From Thermothielavioides terrestris NRRL 8126 (taxonomy: Eukaryota > Ascomycota > Sordariomycetes > Sordariales > Chaetomiaceae): a DNA stretch of 64,000 nucleotides. Where the stretch lies: assembly GCF_000226115.1 (NCBI RefSeq), contig NC_016457.1:434001-498000 (forward strand), given 5' to 3'. A program made the position numbers and the translations under genes. The notes beneath the pieces are model-generated. The model saw nothing but the letters and a program-made list of their open reading frames with translations. It was not told the DNA's origin and made no database searches. Numbering within the stretch: the first letter of the stretch is position 1; every line of letters starts with the position of its first letter. Below, piece after piece: positions 10,910 through 21,925 of the stretch.

Positions 10910-13627
10910 TCACCCGCTTTGTTGCCCCTGAGACTCCGACTCGGCCTTCTTACTCCCCTTGCTTTTGGCTGTCTTTCGGCGGTACCGTAGCGGCGGCCAT
11001 CTTAGCAACTCTGTTGTGCTTTCGCTTCCGCTTCCGAACGGTAGCGCATTTGCCTGTTCCTGCAGGCGCTCTTGCTGCTTCTCTTTCCACTCTACTTGCG
11101 TTGCTAACCATCTTATCCGTAATGGCGCTGATACCCTTCTTATTCTTATTGAATTTTCACGCTTTGCCTCACCGCCGACGCCGGCTTCACCGTCTTGCTT
11201 GCCCTCGGAACCTCCCCGGGCTGGGGTGGTTCTACCCTCCAAACGCGGCCTCAGAGGCAGCGGTGGTGGGCTCTCCAGGGGATCGGGCACTGGCTCGCGC
11301 GGCTGGCCCTCGATCCGCGGCTCGTGCGCCAGCGCATGCAGCTCGCGGTCGCGGGCGAGGGCCGCCTCGAGGAACTCGCCGAGAGGCACGGCGGGCTCCC
11401 ATCTCGAAGCCTGGTCCAGCGCCCAGCTGAAGAAGCCGCTGTACGTTCCAGGAGAAGCGTCCTGCGAACGCTGGCCGACTATTGGTGGCTCGCCCGGCTC
11501 GCCCGGAGAATCATCATCGTCATCGGGAGATCGGTTTGCTGCCGCTGCTTCGTCCCCGTGCTCTGTCGGCGCCGCGAGGTGGCGCTGGTAGTCGCAGAGC
11601 AGGAGGTTCGTGACAAACTCCTTTCTCGACTGCCTGCACTGGAATTTGCAGGACTCACCGGGCTCCTCCTGCCATAAGCGGCGTATCCGGTCGGTAATCC
11701 TCTCGACTTCTTCGTCGTCTTTCAGCAACGAAGCGCCGCGTCTGCGGAGGCGGAAACTCGTGCGCTGCTGCAGATGCGCGTACCGGAAGATGGCGCCGGC
11801 CAGATGCGGTTTCCTCAGCGCCCGTGCCGACTCCATCAGCAGACGGAACGAGACATGGTCGGCGACTCGGACACCGTGCTGGTCGAACATGCGAATAAAC
11901 TCGATGGCGCGGTCGATCTTGTTCTGCGACCTACAGCTCGCGAGGAGCGTGTTAAGAGTCACGGCGTCGGGCTTGCCGTAAACGCGCTTGCGGGAAAGCA
12001 TGAGCAACACGAGCTGCTTCGCCTCGTCGAACTTCCCGTAGCGCGCGAAGACGTCGAGCACCTTGTTCGCTGCCACCGTCGGCAGCCACCATGCCGGGCC
12101 ATAAAGCTTACGCTGGGCGGCAAGAAAGGTAGCCATGTCCTGTCCCAGCTGGATTGCGCGGTAGGCATCGTTGCGGGCCATCTCCCTTGACACGGCGACT
12201 ACCGCCGTCGGAGTGACGAAGAAATTCTTGGCGTGCATCGAGTGGATGATGTATCGCCTGACCTCCTCGGCCTCGATCAAGCGGAGGAAGAGGAGCCAGG
12301 TGCGGAGGTTGGGCCGCTGTCCACGCTTAACCATGAGGCGCAGGATGCTCTGGAAGGCCATCATGTTCTTGGACTTCACCGCCGTCTCGGCCATGATATT
12401 GTACACGTCGGTGTCTAAGCGCAGGCCCATCTTCTGGGCACGCAAGAATATCAGCTTGGCACTCTTGAGGCGCGTTGCGCCCGCCCCTACTAGGAACCTC
12501 AAGGCGAGCTTGAGTGCCATGTTCGACATGACGGCCGACGCCTTCGGGTCCTTGAACACAGAGAGCAATTGAAACGCAACCACGTCCTGGTGGCTGGCCT
12601 TGCCGGGATACAGCTTTCGAGAGAGGCCGCTGGCCACACGACCCATGGTCAGAGCGGCAATGTACTGCTGCAAGCTCTCGCTAGTCCACTCGGCCGGTTT
12701 GGGGATCTCGTCTGCCCTTTGCGTCAGGACGTAGGGCTTGGGCCGCAGCAGAAAGCGGAACTGGGACACCGAGAGCCTGGCAGCTTCGCCTTGTCCGCCA
12801 TGCAAGACAGTCTCGGTGCCGTTTTGGAGCTTCACCACAATAACCTCTCTGGTCACCTTGAGGATGTCATCAACCGCAGCAGCCAGGTCGACTGGCTGGC
12901 CCGTGAGGATGATGTAGGGATCTGCAGCCCCTCTATCGCTTTTGCTGCCGGGATTGGTTTTGCTCGTGACGCCATCTCCATCTCCGCCCTCGCTCTCGCC
13001 CTCCGTTCCGACCGCCTCGACGGAAGGGCGGAACAGCGTCATGCGGCACCGCCACCTCGACTTGATGTTCCACACATTGCCGTCGTGGTCGGCCAGGAGC
13101 GCTTTGGTCGAGCCCTGCGGGATGATGACCTTGATTCCGTTCTGCGGCCAGGTGTACTTCGGCGTCCAGCTAATCAGGTTCCGCAGGATGACGCGCCAGT
13201 CGCCCAGGGTGGGCCGCCGGAGGTTCTCCCGGAGGCGCGCTTGCTGCGCCCTGGCGATGAAGGCCTTCCGACGCTCGTTGTGGGCTTCACGTCGGTGCGG
13301 ATACGGCGTGAGGGGCTTGATGACGATCGACTCCAAGGCGCCGTGGGCTCGCACGGGCACGTGGCGGAGGCGGTCGATCAGCGACGCCGGCTGGTTCGGC
13401 TGATCCGGCTGGTCCGTGGCGGCAAGCTCGCTCGCTGTCACGGCCGGAGCATCGGATTCGCCGGTCGCCTCGGGAAGGGAAGCATCTGTCTCGGTCGAGT
13501 GCGCTCGGAGGAGGCTGCTGCGAGAACCAAAGACCCGCTGCCGAGCGGACAGCGCCGGAGCCGAGAGTGCGTGGACGCGGCAAAGAGCCAGGCACGCTCT
13601 CCAAGACAGCGCGGAAAGTATTGTCAT
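10910..13627 (-). CDS. Mitochondrial pentatricopeptide-repeat (PPR) protein
   Basis: A single uninterrupted frame of 905 residues from the ATG at 13627. The first 45 residues are rich in Ala, Ser, Leu and Arg with no acid, as in a mitochondrial presequence. A basic segment (RREAHNERRKAFIARAQQARLREN) leads into the GDWRVILRNLISWTPKY block typical of fungal mitochondrial PPR proteins. Helical repeats follow at about residues 390-640 (for example DTDVYNIMAETAVKSKNMMA and PDAVTLNTLLASCRSQNKID). The last 200 residues are low-complexity (Pro/Glu/Arg). PPR proteins bind single-stranded organellar RNA and control its processing, stability or translation. The specific transcript target cannot be told from sequence, so no gene name is given. 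Confidence 0.8.
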   Translation of the reverse strand: MTILSALSWRACLALCRVHALSAPALSARQRVFGSRSSLLRAHSTETDASLPEATGESDAPAVTASELAATDQPDQPNQPASLIDRLRHVPVRAHGALESIVIKPLTPYPHRREAHNERRKAFIARAQQARLRENLRRPTLGDWRVILRNLISWTPKYTWPQNGIKVIIPQGSTKALLADHDGNVWNIKSRWRCRMTLFRPSVEAVGTEGESEGGDGDGVTSKTNPGSKSDRGAADPYIILTGQPVDLAAAVDDILKVTREVIVVKLQNGTETVLHGGQGEAARLSVSQFRFLLRPKPYVLTQRADEIPKPAEWTSESLQQYIAALTMGRVASGLSRKLYPGKASHQDVVAFQLLSVFKDPKASAVMSNMALKLALRFLVGAGATRLKSAKLIFLRAQKMGLRLDTDVYNIMAETAVKSKNMMAFQSILRLMVKRGQRPNLRTWLLFLRLIEAEEVRRYIIHSMHAKNFFVTPTAVVAVSREMARNDAYRAIQLGQDMATFLAAQRKLYGPAWWLPTVAANKVLDVFARYGKFDEAKQLVLLMLSRKRVYGKPDAVTLNTLLASCRSQNKIDRAIEFIRMFDQHGVRVADHVSFRLLMESARALRKPHLAGAIFRYAHLQQRTSFRLRRRGASLLKDDEEVERITDRIRRLWQEEPGESCKFQCRQSRKEFVTNLLLCDYQRHLAAPTEHGDEAAAANRSPDDDDDSPGEPGEPPIVGQRSQDASPGTYSGFFSWALDQASRWEPAVPLGEFLEAALARDRELHALAHEPRIEGQPREPVPDPLESPPPLPLRPRLEGRTTPARGGSEGKQDGEAGVGGEAKRENSIRIRRVSAPLRIRWLATQVEWKEKQQERLQEQANALPFGSGSESTTELLRWPPLRYRRKTAKSKGSKKAESESQGQQSG

Positions 13628-14159
13628 TGCGATGCCACGGGCATCTCTGCGGCTGCTCGCAGCTGGCTCTTACCGCAAGATCGTCCGCGCCGTCCGCGCT
13701 GGTGAGTGGCAGCTGTTCCAAGTTGCTTGCATGCTGGTGCAAAGGTTGCGGGCACCATCCTAAAAAATTCCCAGGCGCCAAGTAGAGCCCAGGCCCACTG
13801 AATCCCGATCTGCCAGGCCCCCCCTGTTTTACCAGCCCAGCAGAGTATTCCTGTCCAACACTGTTGGGAGATTGGCGGGGCATTTGTCATGTAACTGCCC
13901 TGTGTACCTTACTGTACTGTACGTTCACGACCTACATCTTTGTAGTCCGGAATACACTACCTCCACTGCTGCGCAATGGAAGATCACTAAGCCCGCTGTT
14001 GCGAGCTCCAGTTCCTCTCATAGAGCCGAGAGATACTGTAAAAATACCATTCTGAGAAACTCAAACGGGTATCTTCTTCTGACCCAAGGGCCTTCAAGGA
14101 GAGCACGGTGGAGACCAAGGAAAAAAAGAGAAAGACAGACAAGACGAAGGACAATGATA
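13628..14159. other. Intergenic: PPR gene promoter and dysferlin-domain gene 3' region
   Basis: About 530 bases; both neighbours are on the minus strand. There is an AT-richer patch near 13895-13960 (TACTGTACTGTACG). No coding or repeat feature is supported. Confidence 0.5.
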
Positions 14160-15558
14160 TCAGCCATCCCCTGCCTGGTCGCTGGTCTGACGCCCCTGCT
14201 GCCCTGCTGGAGCCGGCGGCGCCGAGGGCCCGGATTTGTCGACCCCCTGCCAGGCGACATCATCCCAACCCTGCTTCAGGTCCACCGCCCCTTTGGATTC
14301 TCCCTCCCCCGCCATCCCCTTCACGTCGCTCCAGTATTCCAGCCGTCTCACCTCTTCGTCTGCGTGCTTGACGGCCGCGTCGAGGTTCCGTACCCTGCGC
14401 TCCCGGGACGCATCTCCGGCCGCCACCTGCCCCTGTTCCGCCGCTGCCTCCTTGTCATACACCTCGGTCAACCGGCTCAGAAGCACCCGGCGCGATGCCT
14501 GGAACACAAAAAGGGCCATGATCTCGTGCATGATCGTCTGCAGGCCCTCCAAGTCATCCTGCGCGTTTTCGAGGTAGTTCTCGACTGCTTCAATTTTCTC
14601 CCTGTCGATGCGGGACAGGCGGAGGACGCGCAGGAGCTCGTCGGCCTGCTTGATGACCGGTTGCTCGGCGCCTTCGCCGTTGGCTGTGCTGGTGCTTAAC
14701 CTGCTGCCGCGGGGACTGCTAGCCCGGCTGGGGCTGCGGTGGCGGACAGCCTCCGAAGATGGCCGGACCGTGAAGTACTCGGGGGTGAGCATGTGCGGGT
14801 CCTGCGCGAGGTAGCCGGTGTTCTTCTTCACGCGCTTCCTGATCCACGCTCGCCGGCGAACAAACGAGTTCCACCACCGCGCCTTGTGCCACGAGAACTT
14901 CTTGGAGAAAGCAAATGAATACTCCCAACCGTCCTCGTCCACGCCCTCGTCGTGGTTGATGCGCCACTCGGGCCAAGCCCATTCCCAGCTGGGATCGGGC
15001 ACCTGCGCCGTCTGTATATCGGTCGGGCTGGGCTTGTGGGCGTAGTTGGTCCACGCAGGTGGGTCGAGGTTACCGAGCGCTCTCGAAGAGAAGAGCGCCA
15101 TTCCGCACAGAAAACAACCCCTCTGGTTCTCGTACAGGATATCGATCGTCGGCTCGGGGGACTGAGGCCTGCTCCTGCTGCTCTTTCCGGCCGGCATTCC
15201 AGACTCCGGACGGCTAGTTTCTATTTGTGGCGTAGGCTCTGGTGCGTTTCAGCATCGTCACGTTTCCAGTAATAGGCGAAGCACAGATTGCACACTCACC
15301 ATCCACCTGGATAGAGGGCTGTCCGGTCTCTTCCTCCTCCCCCGCCTGCCGGTCCGAACGCCCGTCTCCATCGGGCGCTGGAGGGACTGAGGCGTCAGAC
15401 GCTGGAGAATCGTGCTGTGGAGACGACGGGCCTGCAGACGGCGGTCTAAGGGGACTCTCGTCGTTGTCGTGGTCCACGAGCTTTATCTCGTGGTCGAAGT
15501 CGCTGTCTTGGGGAGGCGGCACGCGTCGCGAGGAACGATGGAGTCTAGGCTGGGGCAT
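14160..15558 (-). CDS. Dysferlin (DysF/Pex23-like) domain protein, Mug65/Spo73-like
   Basis: Exon 1 is 15558-15300, the intron 15299-15221 (GTGAGT...AATAG), and exon 2 15220-14160, joined in phase to give 439 residues. After an acidic, proline-rich N-terminus, residues about 100-210 carry paired aromatic DysF motifs (TIDILYENQRGCFLCG, then WEWAWPEWRINHDEGVDEDG, WEYSFAFS, and ARWWNSFVRRRAWIRKR). A C-terminal helical/coiled region follows (LSRIDREKIEAVENYLENAQDD). This arrangement matches fungal 'meiotically up-regulated gene 65' proteins and the DysF part of Spo73/Pex30-type proteins, which act in membrane shaping at the ER, peroxisome or prospore membrane. No transmembrane segment was seen, unlike Pex30. 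The acceptor was chosen because it alone keeps phase; a nearer AG at 15214 does not. Confidence 0.8.
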
Positions 15559-16425
15559 AGCTGCTCATGCCACCACGCGTCTTGCTGCAGCTCTCGCCCA
15601 GCCAGACATGGGCGCAGCAAAACAGGCGAATGTGCGCGTACGGCCTGCTGCCTTTGTGTTGTTGTTTGACCGACCGGAGTCGTGGGGCAGGCGCAGGTCT
15701 TGCCCCGACCGAGACGTAGGGCGCGCCGAGAGCAGTTCTGGTGCGTAAGGTAGACTGCTTGTCTGAACTTCTGCTGCGTATCTAAGAAAAGCAACTTAGC
15801 GGAGCCTACATCATGTAGCTGTGCTCAACCGACGTGCTCGACACAGCATAATTCCGCCCTCAGCAGTGGCCGTGGGGAATTGGTGACAAGAAACGCCTGT
15901 CGATATACAGCTGGTGAGCAATTAAGCTGCCCGGCTTCGCTGCGGAGCCCGCCATGATGTAATTCTGGGGCTTTCTTTGCCGGCTGAATGCGCGCCAAGC
16001 CTCTTGCGTTAGCGCCCCCAGCGCTAAGGGCCAGGCCCATAGTGGAGCCGTGGCCTGCTAGCCAGAAGGGTGCCGGAGCGGGCAATGCACCCCGCCCGGC
16101 CAACTACGTCATACATACGACCCAAAAGGGAGAGCTCCCTCCCAGCAAGCAGCTAACAGGTAAGAAGACTGGACGAATGAGACGTATCAAGGAATGCATG
16201 GCATTGGGGAGCCCGAGCGAGGCCCAGGCGACGAGCAATAAAATCATGCCATCCTTCATTCTTTGACCCCTCACACATAACATCTAAGCACATCAGTCTA
16301 CCGCATCCATCCGTTCCCTGGCATCAGCGCTTCCACGAACGCGCTTCCACGAACCACAGCGAGACCGTTTAGGACACCAACGATCGACGAGTGCGATCAA
16401 CACCCAGCAGAACCCTTCCGTCATC
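15559..16425. other. Divergent promoter region
   Basis: About 870 bases shared by the dysferlin-domain gene (-) and the small CWH-type gene (+). The last 150 bases before 16426 are C/A-rich, leader-like sequence. No gene was found. Confidence 0.55.
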
Positions 16426-17047
16426 ATGTCCAAGTCAAGAGCGCCTCTTGCCATCGGCCTCGCCGCCGCCGCCGGCATCGGCTACTATCTCTACTCGGCC
16501 GGCGGTTCGCCGCGGGCGGCCGAGAAGAAGTTTGAGGGTGAGTGCGACCACACTTATATTACAAGAACTCCCATCTCTCCTGTTATTGTCTCTTTCGTGT
16601 CTCTTCTGACTCACCTTCCCCCCTTTCCATAGGCGACGCGAACCACGTCGCGGGCAAGATCAAGGGCGAGACCCCGCACCGCTCGAACGATGTCGAGGAG
16701 CACGGCCGCAAGGTGGGGCAGGAGATCGGCTCCAAGGTGGACGATGCGGTAAGTTGGCTGTGCTTTGTGCAATGGGGCTTGCTTTTGCTTTTCGACATCA
16801 CGGTTGAGGTGGTAGAAAGCAGCCCGGAAAATGAGCTGGCGTACTAACATATGAACCCCCTTCCCCCCCCCAAAAATAGGTCGCAACCGTCAACAGGGAC
16901 CTCTCCAAGGCCAAGAACGAGACCGAGTCGTACGCAAAGGCCGCCAAGGCCGACACGCTCAAGAAGATCGACGAGTTCGACCGCAAGGTGGAGGAGGGCA
17001 CCTCCAAGAGCAAGGGCTATTTCTCGTCCTGGTTCGGTGGCAAATAG
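16426..17047 (+). CDS. Small 'calcofluor white hypersensitive'-type protein (3 exons)
   Basis: Exons 16426-16537, 16633-16748 and 16880-17047 join in phase for 131 residues; all introns are GT-AG. The product starts with a short hydrophobic segment (PLAIGLAAAAGIGYYLYSAGG) followed by a charged, amphipathic, Ala/Lys/Glu-rich body resembling late-embryogenesis-abundant repeats, and ends in KSKGYFSSWFGGK. Homologues in filamentous fungi are usually annotated as calcofluor white hypersensitive protein. The biochemical role is unknown; the N-terminal segment suggests a membrane anchor (possibly mitochondrial or ER) with a soluble helical tail. It is too short and too intron-split to appear as one open frame. 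Confidence 0.75.
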
Positions 17048-17444
17048 GCATGTTTAGGCGGTTGATGATGGGCGGTTGGTTGGCTGTGATCGAGAGCACC
17101 CCTCTGCTTTCCTTTGTTGTAACGTGATGCTTTGCCTCATTTCGGGTTCACCGCAGATTTTTCATGGGAGTTTGTGCGCATCCATCGTTGAGGATATCTT
17201 GAATAGTGGGGGTATAATCAAAACACATCAAACAACATTTCATAGCATATGGCTGGCTCCGGGGATATCAAGACACACAAAACTCGATAATACATAGAAC
17301 CCTGCGTGAGCTCTTCTGGATCATCTCTGACTGCCTTTTATTCACCATGCCCTCTTCCCTAACCCTACTCTCTGTCGGTTTTGAGAGAATGGAGCACGGT
17401 ATGTATGTACCATAACAGGATTCCCCCCCTTTTCTCCCCCCAGC
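17048..17444. other. Convergent 3' intergenic region
   Basis: About 400 bases between the 3' ends of the CWH-type gene (+) and PRP1 (-). It is AT-richer than the flanking coding DNA (17160-17300) and contains one CCCTAACCCTA word near 17357. No gene was found. Confidence 0.55.
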
Positions 17445-20338
17445 TCAGGCCAGAGACGCCGCGACGAGCTTGAGGATCTCCTCGGTGCTCTTGCCGGCGT
17501 TCTTGGGGTCCTTGGCGACAGCCTGCCAGTGCTCGCCGTGGCGCGGGTCGTTCAGCACGCACTTGGCCACGAGTTCGGCCCGCTTCTCGTCGGTGCCGTG
17601 CTGCGACAGGAAGCGGTAGTACCAGGCCCAGGTGTCGCCCAGGTCGCGGTCGAGCAGCAGGGCGCGCTCGAACCAGTTCTGCGCGCGGTCCAGCTTGCGC
17701 TCGGCCCACAGGATGCGCGCCGCCGTCACCTGCAGCACCGCGTCGTCCTCGACCTTCTTGATGGCCTCGGTGATGAGCGACTTGCGCTGCGTGCGCGGCT
17801 CCAGGTGCAGGATCCGCTCCGCCCAGAGCAGCCCGCTCTTGGGCATCTGCTGCAGCGCGCTCGCCATCAGGCTCTTGGCCTGGTTCGTGTTGCCCGCCCG
17901 CCGCTCCACCCGGATGAGCTCGGTCCAGAGCTCGGGCGACTTGGGCACCGCCTGCCGCGCCCGGTCGAGCACGCTGCGCGCCTTGACCACGTTGCCTGAC
18001 CGCTCCTCTAGCCGCGAGTACAGCAGCCAGAGCGGCACCGACGACGGTACCGCCCGCACGCCCGTGCTGTACGCTTCCCGGGCCTGTGGCACCTTGCCGA
18101 GGTCCTCGTAGATCTGGCCCTTCATCATCCACAGCTTGGGCGCCGCGGGGAAGAGCTGGAGCGCGTCCTGCACCAGGTCCAGCGCCGCCTCGTTGGCGCC
18201 CAGCTGCCTCTCGAAGGCTACGCTGCGCATCCAGACGCGGTCGGTCGGCGCGTTCTGCCGCGCCGTCTTGAGGAGGTCTCGTGCTTGGTCGATGAAGCCG
18301 TTGTCCGCTTCCAGCTTGACCGCGGCCAGCCAGATGTCTTCGTTGTCCGGGTTCTGCTTGAACGCCCGGGCCAGCACGCGGCGGGCCTCGTTGATCTCGC
18401 CGGCCTTCTCCTTGGCGAGCATGAGCCAGAAGGCTTCGACGTGCGGACACGCCTCCACGGCCTTCTCGAGCGCCCGCCAGAGATCGTCCTTGGTGCCGTG
18501 GTTGCGCTCGAGATCGACCGCGGCGAGGTAGAGGGTCCTGCTGTTGGGGAACACCCGCAGCGCGTAGGCGTAGATGGCACGGGCGGTCGCAAACTTGTCG
18601 CGGCTGATGCTGCCCTTGGCATCGTCCATCCATATCTCCTTCCGGTCGTCGTCCTCGTCCAGGCCCCAGCCGAGGGTCTCCTCGATGATGTTGCTGCACG
18701 TGATGACGGCGCCTTCCTCCTCGCACTTCTCGGCCTCCGCGATCCACTCCTCGCGCTTCGGCATCGCGTTCCGTCCGGCAAGGAACCTGACGGCGCTCTT
18801 CATCACCTGCTTCTTGTTGCCCTCGCCGAGCTGCTCCTCCAAGCGGGCGGCGGCAATCCACAGTTCGTGCGAGTTCGGGAGCTTCTTGACCGCCTTGTTC
18901 AGCACCTTGCGGGCGTTTTCCGGGGTCTCGAGGCGCGCCAGTGCCAGCCACAGGTCGAGTGACTCGGGGATGAGTTCCGTGGCCTTGGCGAGCAGCATCC
19001 GCGCATCCGCAGGGTCCTCCTCGAGGTTGACGGCTTCCTTCCACAGCGCCTCGGACTCCTGGTTGTGATCCAACGCTCGCCGGATCACCTTCTTCCGGGA
19101 GCGCGGATCGTTCTCCAGCTTCATGGCCTCCACCCAGAGCTTCACCGAGTGCGGGTTGGCCTGAATCGCTTGCGCCGCGATGACTTTAGCGTTGCGGTTG
19201 TCGTTGAGGTGGATGTTTTCGAGCCAGATATCCTCGCTCTTGGGACAGTGTTGACAGCCCTTGGCGATCAAGGTACGGGCCGCACCGGGCTTCCCGGCGG
19301 CGATCTCCAGTCTGGCGGCGGCGATCCAGCTTGCCGCTTGCTTCGGGTTGGAGTCGACGGCCGATTTCAGCATCTTTCGGAACAGCTCGATATCCCCGAT
19401 GCTCTGCTCGGCGCCTTGCATATTCGCCAAGGAGGTCAGGTAGCCCTTGGGGTCGATGCTTGTCGCGCTTCCGGCCGTGGCGATGCCGCTGCTTTGCGAC
19501 TGCTGTTCGAGGCGCGCCCGGAGCACTTTGTCCCGGGCGGCGCCGATCTTTGCGAAGTCGGTTACGGTACCGTCCGCATTGGCATCGGTGGCGGTGCCGT
19601 CGTCGGCAACGGTGGTGCCGAACTGTCCCTGATCTCGGGCGGCAGCGAGGACGCTGTCGGGAACGGCATAGAAGCGCTGCATGCGGGCTTGGCGGGCCCT
19701 CTTCGTCCGCCCCGTCAGGTCCTTGGGGTCCGGCAGGTTCGCCCACTCCTCGTCGGTCACCGACTCCAGCGCTCGTTTGAGCCCGGCGAACTGTTGCTGG
19801 ATCTTGGGGTTCTTGCGTTCGTATTCCTCGCGTTCGGCCTTCTCTCGTGCTTCCCTGTTGGATTATCGGTCGGCATCCCGCTCATCTATGCTTGACTGAT
19901 AAACTACATGCTCGACTGGAGGGAAACGGCTGGAAGGACTGGGGACGGAAAAAGGGGGAAATGCGACGGGAAGAGAAAGGTAGAGAGGGGTGGCACTAAC
20001 CTCTGCTTCTGGCGGCGCCTGGCCATCTTGTCGTCGACGTCTTTCCATATCCGATCAGCTTCTTCGTCGTCCTTCTCGTAGATGCCGCCAGCGAAAAGCC
20101 CAACCTCGTTGTCGGGGTCCTGATACCGCTCGTCATCGTCAATATCGTCGTCCTTGGGCTCGGTCAGGCCGAGCTGGGCGGACCGCTTGGCGACGGCGGC
20201 CTTGATCTGGTCCTCACTGGGGCCTTCGCGCGCAGGGCCGAGGTCGGACCTTGTTGTAAAGCCCGTAGCACCACGACCGAGGCCGGCCACGTAGTTCTCG
20301 GGCGCCGGTTGGCTGAGGAAGTCGCGCCTGCTGGTCAT
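17445..20338 (-). CDS. prp1: Pre-mRNA splicing factor PRP1 (Prp6; U4/U6.U5 tri-snRNP)
   Basis: Exon 1 is 20338-20001, the intron 20000-19855 (GTTAGT...AACAG, 146 nt), and exon 2 19854-17445, joined in phase 2 to give 915 residues, the usual length for the family. The N-terminus has the PRP1_N signature (PENYVAGLGRGATGFTTRSD, then DEEADRIWKDVDDKM). The rest is a long series of HAT/TPR helical repeats (for example PKQAASWIAAARLEIAAG, HSVKLWVEAMKLENDPRSR and LWTELIRVERRAG). Prp6/Prp1 bridges U5 and U4/U6 in the tri-snRNP and leaves on spliceosome activation. The start used is the ATG at 20338 (MTSRRDFLS), because 36 in-frame upstream codons show no family similarity. A telomere-like AGGGTTAGGGTTA box lies about 130 bases upstream. 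Confidence 0.93.
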
Positions 20339-20470
20339 GTTGTGTTGTGGTCTCGATCGGTGTCGAGGATCTTGATTTCGAAGATTTGGGTTCTGGTTCG
20401 CAAAGTCGCGAGTCAGCCAGCCATGCAAGGAAAAGCGGCGAGGCAACGGCGCATCGAGCTGCCTGCTTGA

Positions 20471-20483
20471 GGGTTAGGGTTAT
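20471..20483. promoter_or_regulatory. Telobox-like element upstream of PRP1
   Basis: GGGTTAGGGTTA is two tandem TTAGGG-type units about 135 bases upstream of the PRP1 start codon. Teloboxes occur in promoters of translation and RNA-processing genes in several fungi, where Tbf1/TRF-like factors can bind them. Two units could also be chance; the role is inferred only from motif and position. Confidence 0.35.
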
Positions 20484-20533
20484 CTAAGAACATGGAGGAA
20501 TAGTTGACCTGACCGGACCGCCTTATCTCAGAC

Positions 20534-20664
20534 CTCAGACCAGTATTGGGCTGTATTGGCTCGCTGCGCGGGCCTCAAACCGGCTTAGCCTACAACACTG
20601 CCCCACTACACTGCCTACAGCCAATCAGAGCGCCCATTGCAATTTGAGCCCATACTGGTCTGAG
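20534..20664. repeat. 131-bp segment with inverted ends, left part of the element
   Basis: CTCAGACCAGTATTGGGCT at 20534-20552 is answered by AGCCCATACTGGTCTGAG at 20647-20664 (one base shorter, otherwise complementary). The 131-bp block could be a nested miniature element or a subterminal hairpin of the larger element. No target duplication is visible around it. Confidence 0.6.
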
Positions 20665-20800
20665 TGCAAAGTTCGGGATTAGGCCCGATCAACGCACGCA
20701 AAGAGCAGGGCGCATTGCACCGACGGCCACTACACCATCAATTGTAAACAAGCCGTAAGTTGATTCGCAATAGCCAGATTATACGCTTTCTAACGGTGCC

Positions 20801-21010
20801 TAGGAAGATGCCTACGAACCCAGGAAGATGTACGCGTTGGCCAGGATGCCCACAATCCCAGGAAGATGCCCGCGAACCCAGGAGGATGCCCGCAAGCCCA
20901 GGATGCCTGCGAACCCAGGAGGATGCCCGCAAGCCCAGGATGCCCGCGAACCTAGGAGGATGCCCGCGTTGGCCAGGGTGCCCGCGAACCCAGGAAGGTG
21001 CCCGCGTTGG
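20801..21010. repeat. Degenerate minisatellite
   Basis: Repeated units of about 16-20 bp, alternating CCAGGAGGATGCCCGC and AAGCCCAGGATGCCTGCG-like words, run for about 210 bases inside the transposon candidate. A second, more diverged patch built on GTTGGCTAGGATGCC lies at 21258-21352. The units read as a Pro/Gly/Arg-rich peptide in one frame, but this is a by-product of the repeat. Confidence 0.8.
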
Positions 21011-21764
21011 TGTCACACGCAACTGTGACAAGGGCACCTATGACCGCACCGCGGTCAGGGGTGACGAGCGTTCCCCTTAAAAGGGAACCTCGCCCGTAAC
21101 CACTTCGTAGACAGCAGACTGCATCAACATACTTTTGTGACATATACTAGTGTTCAGGAGTGCCGCCTCATCAGCTGACGAGGCTGAGAGGCATTGATCT
21201 TTCTCATCCTTACACATTTACCGCCAGATGGTCACTGAGGACCATCCGCGTATAATAGTTGGCTAGGATGCCTACGCTAGCCAGGAGGATGCCCGCGTTG
21301 GCTAGGATGCCCACGTTGGCTAGGAGGATGCCTATAAGCCTAGGATGCCTACGATCAAGCTCGTTACAAGCCATTTTCTACACCCTCTGAGCTACAGTTC
21401 GGCAATACAGTTGGATCAAAGGGAGGAAAAACAGTCTCTGAGGATCGCCTAGATGAGCACATCGTTAGTATAAAATTTAATCAAGTTTAACGCATTGTTG
21501 TAGAAGTTGAGGGGGGGTCATCTACCGGAAAGAAAGGCGTGCCTCGCTTTGGAATTTATATCGAGGGCAACTATCTAGGAAAAAACCGCAACTACCTATA
21601 CAAAAGTAGGCTCATTAGAATCGCCTGTCAATGGCGATCTTCAGACTGTAATCGCCTTGGCGATACGATGCGTAGTAGTAGAGATATTGGCGAGTGATTG
21701 AGGCACTTTTTTTCGGCTCCTATACAAAAGCGTGCCTCGGTTTGGCCAAATCCCGAATTTTGCT

Positions 21765-21925
21765 CTCAGACCTCTTTCAAAGGCGTTCTCTACAAAAAGT
21801 GGGCCAGGTTCTAGAAAGGGCTAGCGCGACAGCGTTATATACAAACTAGTATGGGATTACGTCTTGGCAGCCCTCTCCTGGCCGTAGGCCAGGAAAACAG
21901 AGAACGTAAATGAAAGAGGTCTGAG
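21765..21925. repeat. 161-bp segment with perfect 15-bp inverted ends, right part of the element
   Basis: CTCAGACCTCTTTCA (21765-21779) and TGAAAGAGGTCTGAG (21911-21925) are exact reverse complements. The first eight bases, CTCAGACC, are shared with the left-hand inverted segment at 20534, which suggests a common end sequence. Confidence 0.65.

Noticed and set aside
12569..13705. 378-codon plus-strand frame opposite the PPR gene
   Set aside because: Antisense of an obvious PPR protein, with no recognisable motif.
17365..19044. 559-codon frame on the minus strand overlapping PRP1
   Set aside because: It is a shifted frame of the PRP1 exon with Arg/Gly/Ala/Gln-rich, repeat-shadow composition. 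The Prp6-like frame explains the region.
20801..21010. CRISPR-like regular repeats
   Set aside because: Units of 16-20 bp are contiguous and degenerate without unique spacers, and the genome is fungal; this is a minisatellite.
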